From Methanobacteriota archaeon (GTDB lineage: Archaea > Thermoplasmatota > Poseidoniia > Poseidoniales > Thalassarchaeaceae): DNA of 64,000 nucleotides. Made by a program: the position numbers and the translations under genes. The DNA is taken from NCBI GenBank assembly GCA_018650285.1, contig JABIGF010000019.1, forward strand, positions 1 to 64,000, in the 5' to 3' direction. Below the pieces are notes generated by a model. The model was not told the origin of the DNA. It ran no database searches and was given only the letters and a program-made list of their open reading frames with translations. Positions 36,071-45,500 of the stretch are shown one piece after another. Every line of letters starts with the position of its first letter. Position 1 is the stretch's first letter.

Positions 36071-36360
36071 GTGACAGCAAGTATCTGGATGCTTATCTCA
36101 AATTGAATGAAGAGCACGGTCAGAACCAGTGGCCCTCAAAGTTGAGGTTGATGGGTGTTGAGAAGTACGATCCAATGTATACCTCAAGTCATCTGTTTGT
36201 CATTTACTTCCCTGAGAAAAAACATGAGGATTTCATCGCTTGGAGACATCACAGATTACAAAATGGCTGGCAAGATGACATCTATTGGATGAGTGAAGCC
36301 GAATTCAAATATCATTGGCCGATGCTTGCAGGCTTGTTTACGTGGGAGTGGGTGGAATAA
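36067..36360 (+). CDS. Small island protein of unknown function, 97 aa
   Basis: ATGA overlap with the preceding gene and GAGGAGGA just upstream indicate coupled translation. The protein is Trp/Tyr/His-rich (SSHLFVIYFPEKKHEDFIAW, WQDDIYWMSEAEFKYHW) and ends LFTWEWVE, again an acidic-aromatic C-terminus. No family recognised. Arg codons are AGA/AGG only. Confidence 0.6.
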   Translation: MSDSKYLDAYLKLNEEHGQNQWPSKLRLMGVEKYDPMYTSSHLFVIYFPEKKHEDFIAWRHHRLQNGWQDDIYWMSEAEFKYHWPMLAGLFTWEWVE

Positions 36361-36440
36361 TGAGTGACTGCAAACAGTGCGGTAATGCGTGGGATACACT
36401 ACGCGAAGCCATAACCAAGGATTTTGGGAATTGGAGATGA
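36360..36440 (+). CDS. Possible 26-aa CxxC micro-protein at the end of the island operon
   Basis: The ATG at 36360 overlaps the TAA of the 97-aa gene (TAATG). The peptide is MSDCKQCGNAWDTLREAITK followed by DFGNWR. It carries one CxxC, half a zinc knuckle, so a dimer could bind a metal. It begins MSD like its neighbour. It uses one CGC codon, unlike the larger island genes. Coupled position is the only support, so it may be a chance ORF. Confidence 0.35.
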   Translation: MSDCKQCGNAWDTLREAITKDFGNWR

Positions 36441-36523
36441 TGGATTATCCCACATAGATAAGATAATAATATGAAAAATTGTTTAGGAGTTGCTGAAAAC
36501 AGTGTGGGAATGCATTATGTTCA

Positions 36524-37675
36524 TCATCTAGTACGACGACGATTCTTTGCCTCATTGCGCACCATGTCAGCCATTGAATCTGGCGCTATGCCAATTTCAC
36601 TTCGCAAATCTTCAATCTGCTTTTTTACATTCTTTGATAATTTTTCAGGAACAAACAGTTTCAACAACACTGTGACATTTCCGCGGCCTCTTCCACGTCT
36701 ATGAGGGAAACCACGCCCTTTCACTTCTAATGTATCACCGGGTGTAGAACTTGCTGGAACATCAATTGTAATGTCCTTGCCATCAATATGAGGTAGTGTC
36801 ACAGAAGTACCCAAAATTAACTCTGAGTAACCAACTGGCATTGCCATTAGAAGATCGGAACCGTCCCTTTCATACCACTCGTGCTCTAGAATATTAACTT
36901 GGATATACAGGTCACCTGCACGCCCTCCACCGCCACGTATTGGCTCTCCACGCTCAGCCATTCGTAAACGTATGCCGTCGGAAATACCGGCAGGAATAGT
37001 GAACTTGATGGTCTGCTTTTTTCTCTCACGCCCTTCGCCTTTACAAGCCTTACAAGGGTCAGTGATTTTTCGACCTGTACCGCCACAATCTGGACAGTCA
37101 GTAACCATCTGTTGAATGAATGGGCCGATTTTTCTATTCTGGGTAACTTGCCCTTGGCCCGAACAAGTGTCGCAAGTTCTGACACCATCTGGTGTAGCTG
37201 CTGCTCGGCCATCACATTCATCACAGGCGACGAGTGATTTGACTTCAAGTTCAGTTTCTCCGCCAACCATGGCCATATCCATAGAAATTGAATGGCGGAT
37301 TAGTACATCGTTGCCACGGAAACTTCTGCGACTAGAACTACTTCCACCACCTCCAAAAAATTGTGAAAAGACTGAATCAAAACCCCCGCTGAAAATATCA
37401 TCCATTGAAATGTTGACGCCTTGGAATCCACCGCTTCCAAAGGGATTGCCGCCAGGCGAATCGTGCCCAAACATGTCGTAATTTTGACGCTGTTGGGGGT
37501 TGGAAAGCACTGCATACGCTTCTTGAATTTCTTTAAAACGGTCTTCAGCAGTAGGGTCGTCAGGATTTTTATCGGGGTGGTTGCGTCGAGCAAGAGTACG
37601 GAATGCCTTTTTTAATTCTGCATCGTCAGCATTGCGACTTACTCCGAGAATTTCGTAGTAGTCTCTCTTCGCCAT
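36524..37675 (-). CDS. dnaJ: Chaperone DnaJ (Hsp40, type I)
   Basis: 383 aa from the ATG at 37675 (ATG ATG after GAGGGGTC). The J domain (KRDYYEILGVSRNADDAELK with the HPD motif NHPDKN) is followed by a Gly/Phe-rich linker and a zinc-binding region with four CxxC repeats (CDECDG, CDTCSGQG, CPDCGGTG, CKACKGEG). The C-terminal substrate-binding and dimerisation domains follow, ending in a basic RRRTR tail. It delivers unfolded proteins to DnaK and stimulates its ATPase. dnaK and grpE are not adjacent in this window. The first repeat has lost its last Gly (CDECDGRA). Confidence 0.97.
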   Translation of the reverse strand: MAKRDYYEILGVSRNADDAELKKAFRTLARRNHPDKNPDDPTAEDRFKEIQEAYAVLSNPQQRQNYDMFGHDSPGGNPFGSGGFQGVNISMDDIFSGGFDSVFSQFFGGGGSSSSRRSFRGNDVLIRHSISMDMAMVGGETELEVKSLVACDECDGRAAATPDGVRTCDTCSGQGQVTQNRKIGPFIQQMVTDCPDCGGTGRKITDPCKACKGEGRERKKQTIKFTIPAGISDGIRLRMAERGEPIRGGGGRAGDLYIQVNILEHEWYERDGSDLLMAMPVGYSELILGTSVTLPHIDGKDITIDVPASSTPGDTLEVKGRGFPHRRGRGRGNVTVLLKLFVPEKLSKNVKKQIEDLRSEIGIAPDSMADMVRNEAKNRRRTR

Positions 37676-37802
37676 CATGACCCCTCTGTGAGTTGCCGCT
37701 GACAGCCCGCCTGTTTTGAATCTGACCCGTGCCCTGAATGGCAATTAGATATCTATTTTCACAAGCAAGACAACGAGAAAACATTTCTCAAACAGTTAGC
37801 AC

Positions 37803-38660
37803 TCAAGTTAATGAAGCACCACAATTTTGGCAATTGCCTCTTCCTATTTGGTTACGTACACCACAATCTAGACAAATCTTGGTCTCTTTGCTGACGCTCT
37901 TCCCTCCGCCTATTGACGCCCCTAAGTCATCAAACAAATCGTCAACAGTTGTTTTGCCAGCTGCTGCCATCTCCCCGCCACCAACTTCCTTTGGTTTTGG
38001 TTTTGGCTTTGGCTTTGGAGCTGGAGTTGGCTTTGGTTTTGGCGCTGGCTTCTCCTTCTTCCTCTTAGACAACCTCTCGTCTTCAGCAGCCAATTCAGCC
38101 AACATATCGTCAACATTAGTTTGGCCTGAGCCCGATTTCATCATCTCAATGGCGGCGCCTGACATTTGAGCCATTGGATCCATATCACCGGACATACGAG
38201 CAGTTGAACGCCTAACGTGTTCTTCATCGTGAAGCATTCTAACCTCTTCCTCTGGTTCATCATCGGTAATTTCACCAGTGCGCTTATCGCGCATAATTTC
38301 CCTGACTTGTTTACCTTGAATCAGATCTTTGTCAAACGCTTCATAGCCCTCGGCATCTCTCTCAAGGCCGGCCATTGCTGAATCAGCCTTACTCCATAAT
38401 CCACGGTCTTCTGCCTTGTACGCCTTACTCAACTTCTTGATGTTCTTTACGCGGTGAAACTCGTGGTCTTTCTCTTTGCGTGAGTTCTTGAAAAGCAATA
38501 CACCAACAATAAATGCCGCACCATAATAAGCACCGATTTGCCAATTTTCAACCAATACATAATCATTAATCGCTGGAATGATGTTACCTAGGAGTCCGGC
38601 AATAATCAATGGGACCACTAATAGTGCCCACGAATTCATGCTGTTCTTATCCTCAGCCAT
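37803..38660 (-). CDS. Membrane protein with Lys/Pro linker and C-terminal zinc ribbon
   Basis: 285 aa from the ATG at 38660. Two N-terminal helices (WALLVVPLIIAGLLGNIIPAI and IGAYYGAAFIVGVLLF) are followed by a charged cytoplasmic region with helical DMDPMAQMSGAAIEMM and DDMLAELAAEDERL. A strict Lys-Pro/Ala-Pro low-complexity linker comes next (about 215-240), then VDDLFDDLGASI, and a terminal zinc ribbon (KICLDCG then GNCQNCGASL). Function unknown; the zinc ribbon probably recruits a partner at the membrane. The same ribbon-at-C-terminus design occurs in the protein at 24513. Confidence 0.75.
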   Translation of the reverse strand: MAEDKNSMNSWALLVVPLIIAGLLGNIIPAINDYVLVENWQIGAYYGAAFIVGVLLFKNSRKEKDHEFHRVKNIKKLSKAYKAEDRGLWSKADSAMAGLERDAEGYEAFDKDLIQGKQVREIMRDKRTGEITDDEPEEEVRMLHDEEHVRRSTARMSGDMDPMAQMSGAAIEMMKSGSGQTNVDDMLAELAAEDERLSKRKKEKPAPKPKPTPAPKPKPKPKPKEVGGGEMAAAGKTTVDDLFDDLGASIGGGKSVSKETKICLDCGVRNQIGRGNCQNCGASLT

Positions 38661-38749
38661 GCCTATCACTTGGTTGGAAAATGCCCTAAGGGTTCAATGT
38701 TACCCTACTGTGGTCGTTCAAAAAAAAACCTATTCAATAGATGAATGTG

Positions 38750-39805
38750 TCAAGATATACGGTCTTTTGGTGCTCTTCCGCGACGTAATAATCCGTCAAG
38801 AAGCCCCAATGAAAATGTGATGTGTAACAAAATCAACATGATTGGAAGCCCAATTATCAATGAAATTTGACTGTGAGATATTGCTTCTAAAATAGAATGA
38901 AGAATAAGTACGATTAGATAGGCCACCACAGGAATTTGCCAAGTAGGGTAGCCCAACAATTCCGTACCAGACCAACACAAACCAAGAGTTGCAAGTAGGC
39001 CTATCCAAGGAAGAAACTCTAGAATTGATGCTCTTTCAGGGGTTTTTAGGAGGTGTTTTGTGCGCCAAAAACCATAACGGTGGCCAAAGCGAAGCCAACC
39101 AGAAATAGAAGTCCGCTTCGCCATTCTGCAATATGATGAATCCGATCTAAAAAGAGACCAGCCATCGTTGACTAAGCGCATATTGAGTTCTGAATCTTGA
39201 GTAGTGATGAAATCTGTATTCCAACCTTCGGCCGCTTCAATAGCATCGCGGCGATAGATTGTGAAAGGTGGAATTATTGTCTCTTGTAGGCCACTGAATT
39301 GAGCGAATTGACCACGGCCGCTTGCTAGTGGGTTTTGCAATGATGCCTCAACCCATCTGCCGACCAACTTCAAAGGTTGGTCGCTCTCTTTGACAAGAGT
39401 CCCCACTCCTGCTAACTTTTTGCCATCTATAGCAAGTTTTGATTCAATTTCATCAAACTCATTCATGCGCGCCTCAATGTGTTGTGACGGCAACCATACA
39501 TGCCCTATCATCTCAAAAATATGCGTTACTTCATCGGGCAATTGTGACAAACTAATATTTCTTGCATGTGGCACATATTTGTCAGGATTATCCAACAAGA
39601 TAATTTCGGGGCCATCATTTTGTTTCGACTTCTTCTGCATTTCAGCAACAATTTCGCGCGTACCATCACTACTGCCACCATCTACAACATGAATCAAATG
39701 ACGCTCTGATGGCCAAGTTTGTTCCAACAATGAACGTAAACATCGTTCAATAAATTCGCCCTCCTGAAAGGTGGGAATTACAGTGACTACAAACGGTTCA
39801 ACCAT
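38750..39805 (-). CDS. Family 2 glycosyltransferase, membrane-bound
   Basis: 351 aa. The N-terminal GT-A domain begins FVVTVIPTFQEGEFIERCLRSLLEQTW, with the nucleotide-binding segment HVVDGGSSDGTREIV. The later FITTQDSELNMRLVNDGW corresponds to the ED acceptor/catalytic region. The C-terminal about 100 residues hold three hydrophobic helices, as in ExoA-like succinoglycan or S-layer-glycan transferases. It likely moves a sugar onto a lipid carrier or surface glycan at the inner face of the membrane. Sugar and acceptor cannot be read. Divergent from the UPF0201 gene. Confidence 0.9.
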   Translation of the reverse strand: MVEPFVVTVIPTFQEGEFIERCLRSLLEQTWPSERHLIHVVDGGSSDGTREIVAEMQKKSKQNDGPEIILLDNPDKYVPHARNISLSQLPDEVTHIFEMIGHVWLPSQHIEARMNEFDEIESKLAIDGKKLAGVGTLVKESDQPLKLVGRWVEASLQNPLASGRGQFAQFSGLQETIIPPFTIYRRDAIEAAEGWNTDFITTQDSELNMRLVNDGWSLFRSDSSYCRMAKRTSISGWLRFGHRYGFWRTKHLLKTPERASILEFLPWIGLLATLGLCWSGTELLGYPTWQIPVVAYLIVLILHSILEAISHSQISLIIGLPIMLILLHITFSLGLLDGLLRRGRAPKDRIS

Positions 39806-39898
39806 CTCTAACGCAATGCGCCGGTAACTGAACTATTGTCAATCTTGTCACGAAATAAGCGGCATAGTTCATGTTGTAGGGGCTCGGCCCACAAGCCA

Positions 39899-40414
39899 AT
39901 GGATGAACCCCACGCCATAGTTGAGACGACCATACAACCGTTTCATGACCAATCTAAGGTAAGTGAAGCATTAGTTGCTCTCTTCCCAACATTATCTCCT
40001 CTAGATGTGAAAATAGAGGTATTCCCAACCACTCAAGAAGAACAACAATGGACATTTGACAACGTGGATTTAACAAATTTTCTAGATTCAATCTCCAAAC
40101 AAAGAATCCTTGATACTGCATTGGATGCTATGGGTGCCAATTTACACAATGATAATACCATTTTTTCACTATCGCGACAAGCTGCTAGTGCTGGGAAAGT
40201 TGCATTTGTTTTGAATGATGAGAAAACTCTTGGCGGCACGTTTGAAGTAACACTTTCTGGCAATAATTTAGCAGCATGGATAGAAGAAGCAACTTGGCAT
40301 CAAGGGCGGGTTGATTTCCCTCGTTCCCTTAGCGATGAATATGCCATGCGGCGTAGTGGTGAAGTCAGTGAATGGGTCGACCCAAGCCAACCTAATTTGA
40401 CCGACTCAGATTAA
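39899..40414 (+). CDS. UPF0201 family archaeal protein (predicted RNA-binding)
   Basis: 171 aa from the ATG at 39899. The archaeal UPF0201 pattern is clear: an N-terminal strand-helix VETTIQPFHDQSKVSEALVALFP, then NFLDSISKQRILDTALDAM, and TIFSLSRQAASAGKVAFVLND followed by LGGTFEVTLSG. The family is archaea-specific and of unknown biochemical role, with a ferredoxin-like fold suggested to bind RNA. The C-terminal 30 residues (RRSGEVSEWVDPSQPNLTDSD) lie beyond the family core. A 21-residue longer frame is rejected. Confidence 0.82.
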   Translation: MDEPHAIVETTIQPFHDQSKVSEALVALFPTLSPLDVKIEVFPTTQEEQQWTFDNVDLTNFLDSISKQRILDTALDAMGANLHNDNTIFSLSRQAASAGKVAFVLNDEKTLGGTFEVTLSGNNLAAWIEEATWHQGRVDFPRSLSDEYAMRRSGEVSEWVDPSQPNLTDSD

Positions 40415-40439
40415 TCAGCAATTACGCCGGTTTTCAGCC

Positions 40440-41501
40440 TCAAAGATTAGCCACGCCATGCTCTTGAATTCGCTTAACAAATTCTACATCTGGTGGAAGC
40501 CATTCAACACTCATCAATTCATCCTCGGCAAGCCAACGGTTTTCATCGTGGGAAGTCATTACTGCTGGAGGTAACTCCCCCTCGGATTCACACAAGAAAA
40601 AAGTCAGATGAACGACCATTTCGGGCCACGCATGAGAGTATTCATCACACACACGTAAAGGTTTGACTACCCAGCCGAACTCTTCGTGATACTCGCGGCT
40701 AATTGCTGCCTCTTTTGTCTCGCCTTTCTCGACCTTACCCCCAGGAAATTCCCAATAACCATTCATGTATTCTTTAGGGGCTCTTCTTGCAGCCAATAAA
40801 CGGTTATTCTCATCCCTTAACATACCGCCCACAACTTGCATCTCAGGCCTTTGTACAACAATCCCAATGATTCTTTTCACATATTCAAGTTGTACATCAA
40901 TTGGCATTATTTCAGCCGGAGGCAGATGTACGAAGATGACAGGTATTGCCCTTCCTATTCTCTCTTTCAAATCATTTTGTTCAACTGCTTCAAGAGTTCT
41001 GAAATAGGTCTCATTACAGACAAAACGCCCTGGGTCTATACTTTTGACAATGTTTTGGTCGCCATCAAATTCTGCCATTAGCAAGTTTATCGGAGATGTT
41101 GTATGCAAAATTGAATGCCCTGATTCAGAAACAACACTAGACTTTTCTTGGCGGCCTGAATTATCCTTGATACGGAAATCCAATTCATTGAATGCTGTTG
41201 CTTCAAGTGAAATGTGCTCACGGTTTTCAGCCAAACCAAGATGGACAATCGCTTGAGGAGTGAATTCTTCAGTATCGGCCAGCCGTTCTGCTATCATCAC
41301 ACTCCCATTAGCATCAACGGTCAGAATCTGTGATTCAATATCAACTTCAGATTCTCTATATTCTGCAGCAAAAGGACCTATCGCATCACCTAATGGAATT
41401 ACACCACTAAACCCGCTTAATTCATTCGCTATTTGAGCAGAAATATTTTCGTTGTGCTTGCCAAACGGTTCAAATCCAGACAACCATACTTTGAGTCCCA
41501 T
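40440..41501 (-). CDS. Pyroglutamyl peptidase I fused to a Nudix hydrolase
   Basis: 353 aa from the ATG at 41501 after GAGGGGTGGGT. Residues 1-205 are peptidase C15 (Pcp): LSGFEPFGKHNENIS, then LGLAENREHISLEATAFNEL with the catalytic Glu, GRFVCNETYFRTL with the catalytic Cys, and VIFVHLPP with the catalytic His. Residues about 220-353 are a MutT-like Nudix domain, with the complete Nudix box GGKVEKGETKEAAISREYHE-EFG and the entry VVGGMLRDENNRLLAARRAP of CTP/8-oxo-dGTP pyrophosphatase type. Both halves look active. One would remove N-terminal pyroglutamate from peptides, the other hydrolyse damaged nucleotides. I know of no functional link that explains the fusion. Confidence 0.93.
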   Translation of the reverse strand: MGLKVWLSGFEPFGKHNENISAQIANELSGFSGVIPLGDAIGPFAAEYRESEVDIESQILTVDANGSVMIAERLADTEEFTPQAIVHLGLAENREHISLEATAFNELDFRIKDNSGRQEKSSVVSESGHSILHTTSPINLLMAEFDGDQNIVKSIDPGRFVCNETYFRTLEAVEQNDLKERIGRAIPVIFVHLPPAEIMPIDVQLEYVKRIIGIVVQRPEMQVVGGMLRDENNRLLAARRAPKEYMNGYWEFPGGKVEKGETKEAAISREYHEEFGWVVKPLRVCDEYSHAWPEMVVHLTFFLCESEGELPPAVMTSHDENRWLAEDELMSVEWLPPDVEFVKRIQEHGVANL

Positions 41502-41561
41502 ACCCACCCCTCACAATCGCTCTGAACACAGGCGGCGGCGGGGCATCCATTATGTCACCGA

Positions 41562-42134
41562 TTGCTCACGCAGTCAATTGTGGACGACATTGAGCGCCTC
41601 TCTCTAGAGCATTCTCGTGCCCGATTTGAAAAAATCGATGGAGAAATTACTGCTAATTTCGGCCTTTTACTTGCAGATGCAATGATCTATGCAATCGGAT
41701 TCGTCTCAGTTATTGTCGCTTTAGCAGATATCGCCTTCTCAATCAATCCAACTGAGTGGTTATGGTCAGAGGGCGATTTGATTCTATTTGGTTGTGGGGC
41801 TGCCCTATGGGTTTGCTCACAATCATTAAACGACTTCAAACGATTATTGCCACTTTGGTTACGTATGGTCCTAAAATTGGGAATTGGTCCAAAACAATTC
41901 TCTGACCAATCGGAAGCGGCACAATCTCGTCGTGCCTACACCCTCATTATCGCATCCATTCTATCGGCAATAATAGGTTGGAGAATTGATAACCTTGCTG
42001 ACACATTAGTGACAAGAATTGGTCTTGACTTTTACATCGTAATCTATGTAGTAGCGATTGGTCTCTTATTCTTAGCAATTCACTGGTTCCGCTTAATCGG
42101 CGATGGGGCTTCAATTGAACAATTCAACAGATAA
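41562..42134 (+). CDS. Small polytopic membrane protein, unknown
   Basis: Up to 190 aa. An N-terminal amphipathic helical region (VDDIERLSLEHSRARFEKID) is followed by four hydrophobic stretches (LLADAMIYAIGFVSVIVALAD, GDLILFGCGAALWVC, AYTLIIASILSAIIGW, FYIVIYVVAIGLLFLAIHW). The start is uncertain: TTG at 41562 or GTG at 41580. No family recognised. It is followed by another small membrane protein starting about 50 bases after its stop, suggesting an operon. Confidence 0.65.
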   Translation: MLTQSIVDDIERLSLEHSRARFEKIDGEITANFGLLLADAMIYAIGFVSVIVALADIAFSINPTEWLWSEGDLILFGCGAALWVCSQSLNDFKRLLPLWLRMVLKLGIGPKQFSDQSEAAQSRRAYTLIIASILSAIIGWRIDNLADTLVTRIGLDFYIVIYVVAIGLLFLAIHWFRLIGDGASIEQFNR

Positions 42135-42183
42135 TGGAACAAATGACCGTCGGACTCAAAATGTACAACTTGGAGGAATAGGT

Positions 42184-42531
42184 GTGAGCGGAGGATTTTC
42201 AGAGCGCGTTGGAGAGCGCTTGCGTGAGAAATTAGAGAATTCTCCGAAATGGCACACACCCTTCTACGCTGTTCTAGTTGTCCTCAGTGAAATCACTGGA
42301 GGTGTTGGCCCTTGGGGGGCTATTCGGCCACTCATTGCCACTTCTCTAGCAATTATTCCATTCCTATTTCTTGGGCAACATTTCAACCGCCAGCATTCTA
42401 AAGCATTTGATTGGTTTGCACTGCAAATCCCATTACTATTCTGTTTACTTTGGCCACTTATTTGGCTATGGTCAATCTTTGATGCTTATCAAACTGCAAT
42501 GCTTTCGGTAACAAAAACCTATTCAGCATAA
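42184..42531 (+). CDS. Small membrane protein, unknown
   Basis: 115 aa from a GTG at 42184 that follows GGAGG nine bases upstream; the frame is open further upstream but overlaps the preceding gene. A basic amphipathic start (GERLREKLENSPKW) is followed by three hydrophobic segments (FYAVLVVLSEITG, LIATSLAIIPFLFLG, WFALQIPLLFCLLWPLIWLW). No family recognised. Convergent with the giant surface protein that ends at 42540. Confidence 0.6.
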   Translation: MSGGFSERVGERLREKLENSPKWHTPFYAVLVVLSEITGGVGPWGAIRPLIATSLAIIPFLFLGQHFNRQHSKAFDWFALQIPLLFCLLWPLIWLWSIFDAYQTAMLSVTKTYSA

Positions 42532-42539
42532 TCTATTCA

Positions 42540-45500
42540 TTATGATTTGAATGATGCTGCAGCTTCTTCAAGTTCCTTTCCATTGAGATAATTATTGCCA
42601 TCTAAATCAAATGTAATAGCATGCTCCATAAATGCTGCTTTGTCAGTAATACCATGTGTTTCCATCACTGAATCAACAACTGAATCTGAATAATTATAAC
42701 CTGCGGCAGGATGATTTGCTGGCAGTTTTACATCTAATGCTGTTGGAACCAACACTTGAACGGCCTGAGTAGGTGGGTCTTCAAATCCATATTTTGAGGT
42801 TGATTCTAGTTCCACAACTGCAGCAGGCGAAGAATTGCCGTCCTGTTCTGCTCTCCAAGTATCAACTTGCCATTGAGTCCAACCTTGAGCAATCAACATC
42901 TCATCAGTCCAGCCAGAATTGACAGATGGTGCTGCTGCCACCTCTTGCTCCGCCGCGACGACTTCGCTACTTCCCGCATTCGGATCAAATCCAACTGGTG
43001 GAGGGGGTGTTGCATTAGGGTCAAAACCCGGTGGAGGTGGAGGTGAATCACCTAAATCAAAACCAGGAGGCGGTGGGGGCGAATCCAATTCGCCATCAAC
43101 TTCCATCGTTTGGTCTGCAGGATCAAAGTCAATCTCGGCCTCAGATAGTTTTCTGTTCATTACAATAAGTACAACAATTGCAATCAATGCCACCATCAAA
43201 GCAATGTAAAGCAACACAGTGCCCATTTGCTCACTAAATTGTTGGGAAATTGCTTCTCCATCACGAGCAACAGGTGGTTGCAATATCAACGGGTCAAGAG
43301 ACATTCTATCAAGGATAACATGGCCATCTTTGACAACTAGACGATATCTCTCAACGGTCTCTTCTTCGACTTCATCCGTTTTAATTGAAATCTCTGAAAT
43401 AAATTCCCCATTAGGCCTCAATAGTGAATCTGAAGAGGCGTTGTTAACATTAATCCAATCGCCATCTTTTGTCTTTTGCTGCAGAGCAAAAGTCAAGGTA
43501 CCTTCCTCACTATTCTGATTAGTACCAGCAATGTGTAAACTAACATTCTCGCCTGATACAGGCGTTGCATCGGACCAATAGACATCTAAATCTACCAAAG
43601 AAACAACTGGCCCAACTCGAATGATTCTCCATTGAGTCAGAGGTACGTTTTCGGTATTATTCTCAGAAACATAGGGGTTTCCTGCCGCATCGGCACCAGT
43701 CACCCAAACATCCACAGAATATCCAGGGAGAAGTTCGGTCACCCCTCCATCAGTGAGGTCAACAACACCTGTCCAGTGACCATACCCATACTGCTCAAGC
43801 AGTGTCCCCAACTCTTGCGAGCCACGCGAAACTTCAGACTCACCTGCCTTCACCTTGTAATGCAAAACTGCTGACCGTTGTGAGATGAAACCGTGGTCAT
43901 CGCTTGAATTGATGAATACTGGAATTTCAGACGCATCTGTGATAGCAATATCACCTGAGGGACTGATGGCATTAATCTGTGGCGAGTTCCCATCCACCTC
44001 TAATAGAATCCTAGGTTGTTCTTCGCTTTCATCAGATGCTAAGCCCGGAAGATTTTCTAGCCAAGCGATCATATCTAAATGCCCACTTCTGACATTTGGA
44101 ACTAAAATATCGCTAGTAAATTCACCTGTCGAACGCGGGACTGCTCGCCATTCCAATTCCAAATTACCAATTACAATATCAAAAGCACCTTCTGGCGCTG
44201 GAGTTTCATCTTCACTGAAGAGGATTCTACCATTGACCCTAACAACTTGGCCTGCGGCAATGGTTTCCTGCTCATCGCCACCAGTATACAGATTTCGCCC
44301 AGTAGCAAGATCAATTGCTGTAAAGTGACCTGGGTCCATATCGAATCGCAAATCGTTATCAAGACTCCATCGGTCATTCCCTAACCCATTACGATGCTCG
44401 TAACAAGGGTCAATAGAATCATCAATACATGGCCAATCAGTAACTTCTACAACTGGGATGAATGTGGTATCGCCATCAGTATCCCATGATTCTGAAAATA
44501 ACCATGTCAACTGGAATTGAATAGCTAAATCAATCGCAGTCTCATTGAAAATTGAGAAAGAACTGTACAAATTAGAAACAGCCAAGCCAGAACCACCAGA
44601 CTCTAGGTACATCGAAAGATTACCGTCTGCTTCTTTGGTAAAGTTAGCCCAAATTGCAGTATCATTTGCATCAATATCGCTACCTAGAGCCAATTTGATA
44701 CTTTCAATATCATTCCAACCATTATTGTCCCAAATACGTAAACCGGCTGTATACAATGTACCAGGGTGTAATGGCTCAGAGTCATCGTGACCAATTATTG
44801 TAGTATTACCATCAATTACCAACTCAGGTTCAAATTCTTCACGGATTCTATATGTGACTAAATCAGCATCCCACTCGGCTGGACTTTGGCTAGGAAGGTC
44901 TCCACATGGTGCGTTACCATCGGGGCAAACAGGGCCACCTCCCATTGCCAATTCATTTCCTTGCGCATCAGCACCAGAGAGATAGAATGAGACAAATTCC
45001 CCATGTTTGTTCATTGAATCTGTAATCAAACCTTCAAAAATATTCAATCCACCAGGCTGCAACTCGGGTGTTCTAAGTGAAAGGGTTACGTACTCATTTT
45101 CATCAGGTATTTGGTCATAATTCAAATCGTCTTGACCTTGGCGCCAATAGTGCAATGTTAGGAGTGTGGGTGGGTCCACTGAGTCTTGAACTACAATTCT
45201 CACTGGCTGGTCGGGATTTCCTTTATGCCTCTCAGCCCCATCATTAGGGGTTGCCTCTATCACAAGTGGGCTATTTCCATCTAGGACGATACGAACAGAA
45301 TTGAAATCGGGATTGATGTATGTTGAGCCGTTTTGCATGTTTACGGCTTTGATTCTAAAGAGCATGCCACCTTGAGATGACTCGATAGGTGATACCAAGG
45401 TGAACATATATTGTCCATGGCTTGGATTTGACTCAATATGAAATTGCTTTTCTGGTTCTTCTGGAAGACCATTTTGGGTCAAGTTCTGACCTGTCAGTTC

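Larger units (their letters stand above)
32178..36440 (+). mobile_element. Putative accessory island of foreign origin beside tRNA-Arg genes
   Basis: The boundaries are approximate. The block separates two core segments (a surface-protein gene and dnaJ) and starts with AT-rich non-coding DNA and two tRNA-Arg genes. It then carries seven plus-strand ORFs, most of which overlap or abut and are preceded by GGAGG/GAGGTG-type ribosome sites. In the six larger ORFs every Arg codon I checked is AGA or AGG, while flanking genes such as pheT use CGA, CGC, CGT and CGG as well. No integrase, transposase or flanking direct repeat was found, so the route of entry is unproven. A virus remnant or integrated plasmid fragment at a tRNA site is the simplest explanation. 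Confidence 0.45.

Noticed and set aside
32178-36523. Search for integrase, transposase and flanking att repeats
   Set aside because: No recombinase-like protein and no copy of the tRNA 3' end near 36.4-36.5 kb was found, so integration at the tRNA is not demonstrated.
36471-36704. 77-aa plus-strand ORF beginning in the gap after the island
   Set aside because: Most of it is antisense to the 3' end of dnaJ, with no motif. Its AT-rich start resembles the leader of the GNAT gene but is too short to call a truncated copy.
37738-38169. 143-aa plus-strand ORF with Gly-Phe repeats
   Set aside because: It is the antisense image of the Lys-Pro linker of the minus-strand zinc-ribbon membrane protein.
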